Origin: Candidatus Omnitrophota bacterium
GTDB lineage: Bacteria; Omnitrophota; Gorgyraeia; 2-02-FULL-51-18; JAGOUK01
Direction of reading: 5' to 3'
NCBI GenBank assembly: GCA_015231685.1
Contig: JADGBA010000065.1
Location: 1 to 6,964, forward strand
DNA length: 6,964 nucleotides
The first letter of the stretch is position 1, and every line of letters begins with the position of its first letter. The position numbers were made by a program, and so were the translations under genes. This document shows, in pieces, positions 6,443-6,964 of this stretch. The notes beneath the pieces are model-generated. The model was not told the DNA's origin and ran no database searches. It saw nothing but the letters and a program-made list of their open reading frames with translations.

Positions 6443-6462
6443 TTCGGATCTGTCTCTGTCAA
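6434..6462 (-). promoter_or_regulatory. Sigma-70-like promoter of the propeller/DsbD-N unit
   Basis: A consensus -35, TTGACA (6457-6462), is followed after exactly 17 bp by TACATT (6434-6439), which matches four of six -10 bases. The -35 lies in the last codons of comM and the -10 just past its stop. The predicted start is near 6427, giving a leader of about 24 nt. It lets the secreted-protein genes be expressed independently of comM. Confidence 0.65.
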
Positions 6463-6964
6463 GAAACCGATACTGCAAAGCCTCCTCGACATGGCGGCTC
6501 TCCACGAGGATGGCGGCCTCAAGGTCCGCCAGAGTCCGGCCGACTTTCATGATTTTGTGGTACGCGCGGCCGCTCAATTGAAGCTCCTCGATGGCTCGCA
6601 TCAGAAACCCGCGGGCTTTCTCAGTGAGCTCGCAATACTTCTCCACGTCCCGTCCGTCAAGCTGCGCATTGGTTCTCACGCCGCTTCCACGGTAACGCTC
6701 CGCCTGCAAAGCGCGTGCCTTTTCGACTCGGGACCGGATGGCGGCAGAACACTCCGGTTCCCTCGCCGGACGATAATCCCCTGGGCGAATCCGGTCCACC
6801 GCAAGGTGGATATCAATCCGATCCACCAGCGGGCCCGAAATCTTGCCCATATAATTCTTGATTTGAAGCGGACTGCAACTGCATTCCTTGTGTTCGTCCA
6901 GATAGTATCCGCACGGACACGGGTTCATCGCCCCGACGAGAATAAAATCCGCCGGGTACACCAT
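6440..6964 (-). CDS. comM: ComM/YifB family Mg-chelatase-like AAA+ ATPase, C-terminal part (partial)
   Basis: Only the last 174 residues are in the window; the first codon at the edge is an internal Met, and full-length relatives have roughly 500 aa, so about 330 residues (N-terminal domain and Walker A/B region) lie beyond the edge. Fragment residues 3-20 (YPADFILVGAMNPCPCGY) are the family hallmark, with Cys16, Cys18, Cys28 and Cys30 forming a probable zinc cluster. ISGPLVDRIDIH (42-53) closes the AAA+ core. The C-terminal Mg-chelatase domain follows, with IRSRVEKARALQAERY (76-91) and LSGRAYHKIMKVGRTLADL (130-148), ending in HVEEALQYR. ComM is a hexameric helicase that promotes branch migration during natural transformation; in many bacteria the role of YifB is not established. 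The stop is TGA at 6440-6442. The following gene has its own promoter over this 3' end. Confidence 0.95.
   Translation of the reverse strand: MVYPADFILVGAMNPCPCGYYLDEHKECSCSPLQIKNYMGKISGPLVDRIDIHLAVDRIRPGDYRPAREPECSAAIRSRVEKARALQAERYRGSGVRTNAQLDGRDVEKYCELTEKARGFLMRAIEELQLSGRAYHKIMKVGRTLADLEAAILVESRHVEEALQYRFLDRDRSE

Overview
The window carries six protein-coding genes, all on the minus strand, packed tightly in three apparent transcription units. Read in the direction of transcription (from high to low coordinates) they are: the 3' end of a ComM/YifB-type AAA+ ATPase gene (cut by the window edge); a secreted beta-propeller protein with an unassigned C-terminal module; a membrane-anchored protein with a DsbD N-terminal-like domain; cobalamin-independent methionine synthase MetE; the epoxyqueuosine reductase QueH; and a 181-residue protein of unknown function. 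No rRNA, tRNA, CRISPR array, transposase or phage gene was seen.

Layout. At 6440-6964 is the C-terminal part of comM. A good sigma-70-like promoter (TTGACA, 17 bp, TACATT) sits across the comM stop codon and should start a two-gene unit: propeller (4766-6403), then DsbD-N-like protein (3766-4704 or slightly longer). Both products carry signal peptides, so this unit is an envelope/secretion module. A weaker promoter in the 101-bp gap before metE should drive metE (1325-3664) and queH (740-1267), which are 57 bp apart and in the same frame. A third promoter (TTGCCA, 17 bp, TAGAAT) precedes the hypothetical gene (83-628). The last 82 bp hold a possible hairpin and a 10-bp direct repeat.

How the genes relate. 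MetE (methionine, hence SAM supply) and QueH (last step of queuosine synthesis, downstream of the SAM-consuming enzyme QueA) make a plausible metabolic pair, but the link may be only co-transcription. The propeller and DsbD-N-like proteins are both exported; a redox or folding partnership is possible but is inference.

Organism. This is a bacterium with a moderately high GC content (mid-50s per cent by eye, not counted), bacterial Shine-Dalgarno sites and sigma-70-like promoters. The DsbD-N-like domain and the envelope proteins suggest a diderm. The C-terminal module of the propeller protein and the style of the 181-residue protein remind me of uncultured diderm lineages such as Omnitrophota, but this is an impression from memory and cannot be confirmed here. 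Most of the window is ordinary core metabolism; the least understood parts are the propeller protein, the stand-alone DsbD-N-like protein and the small hypothetical protein.
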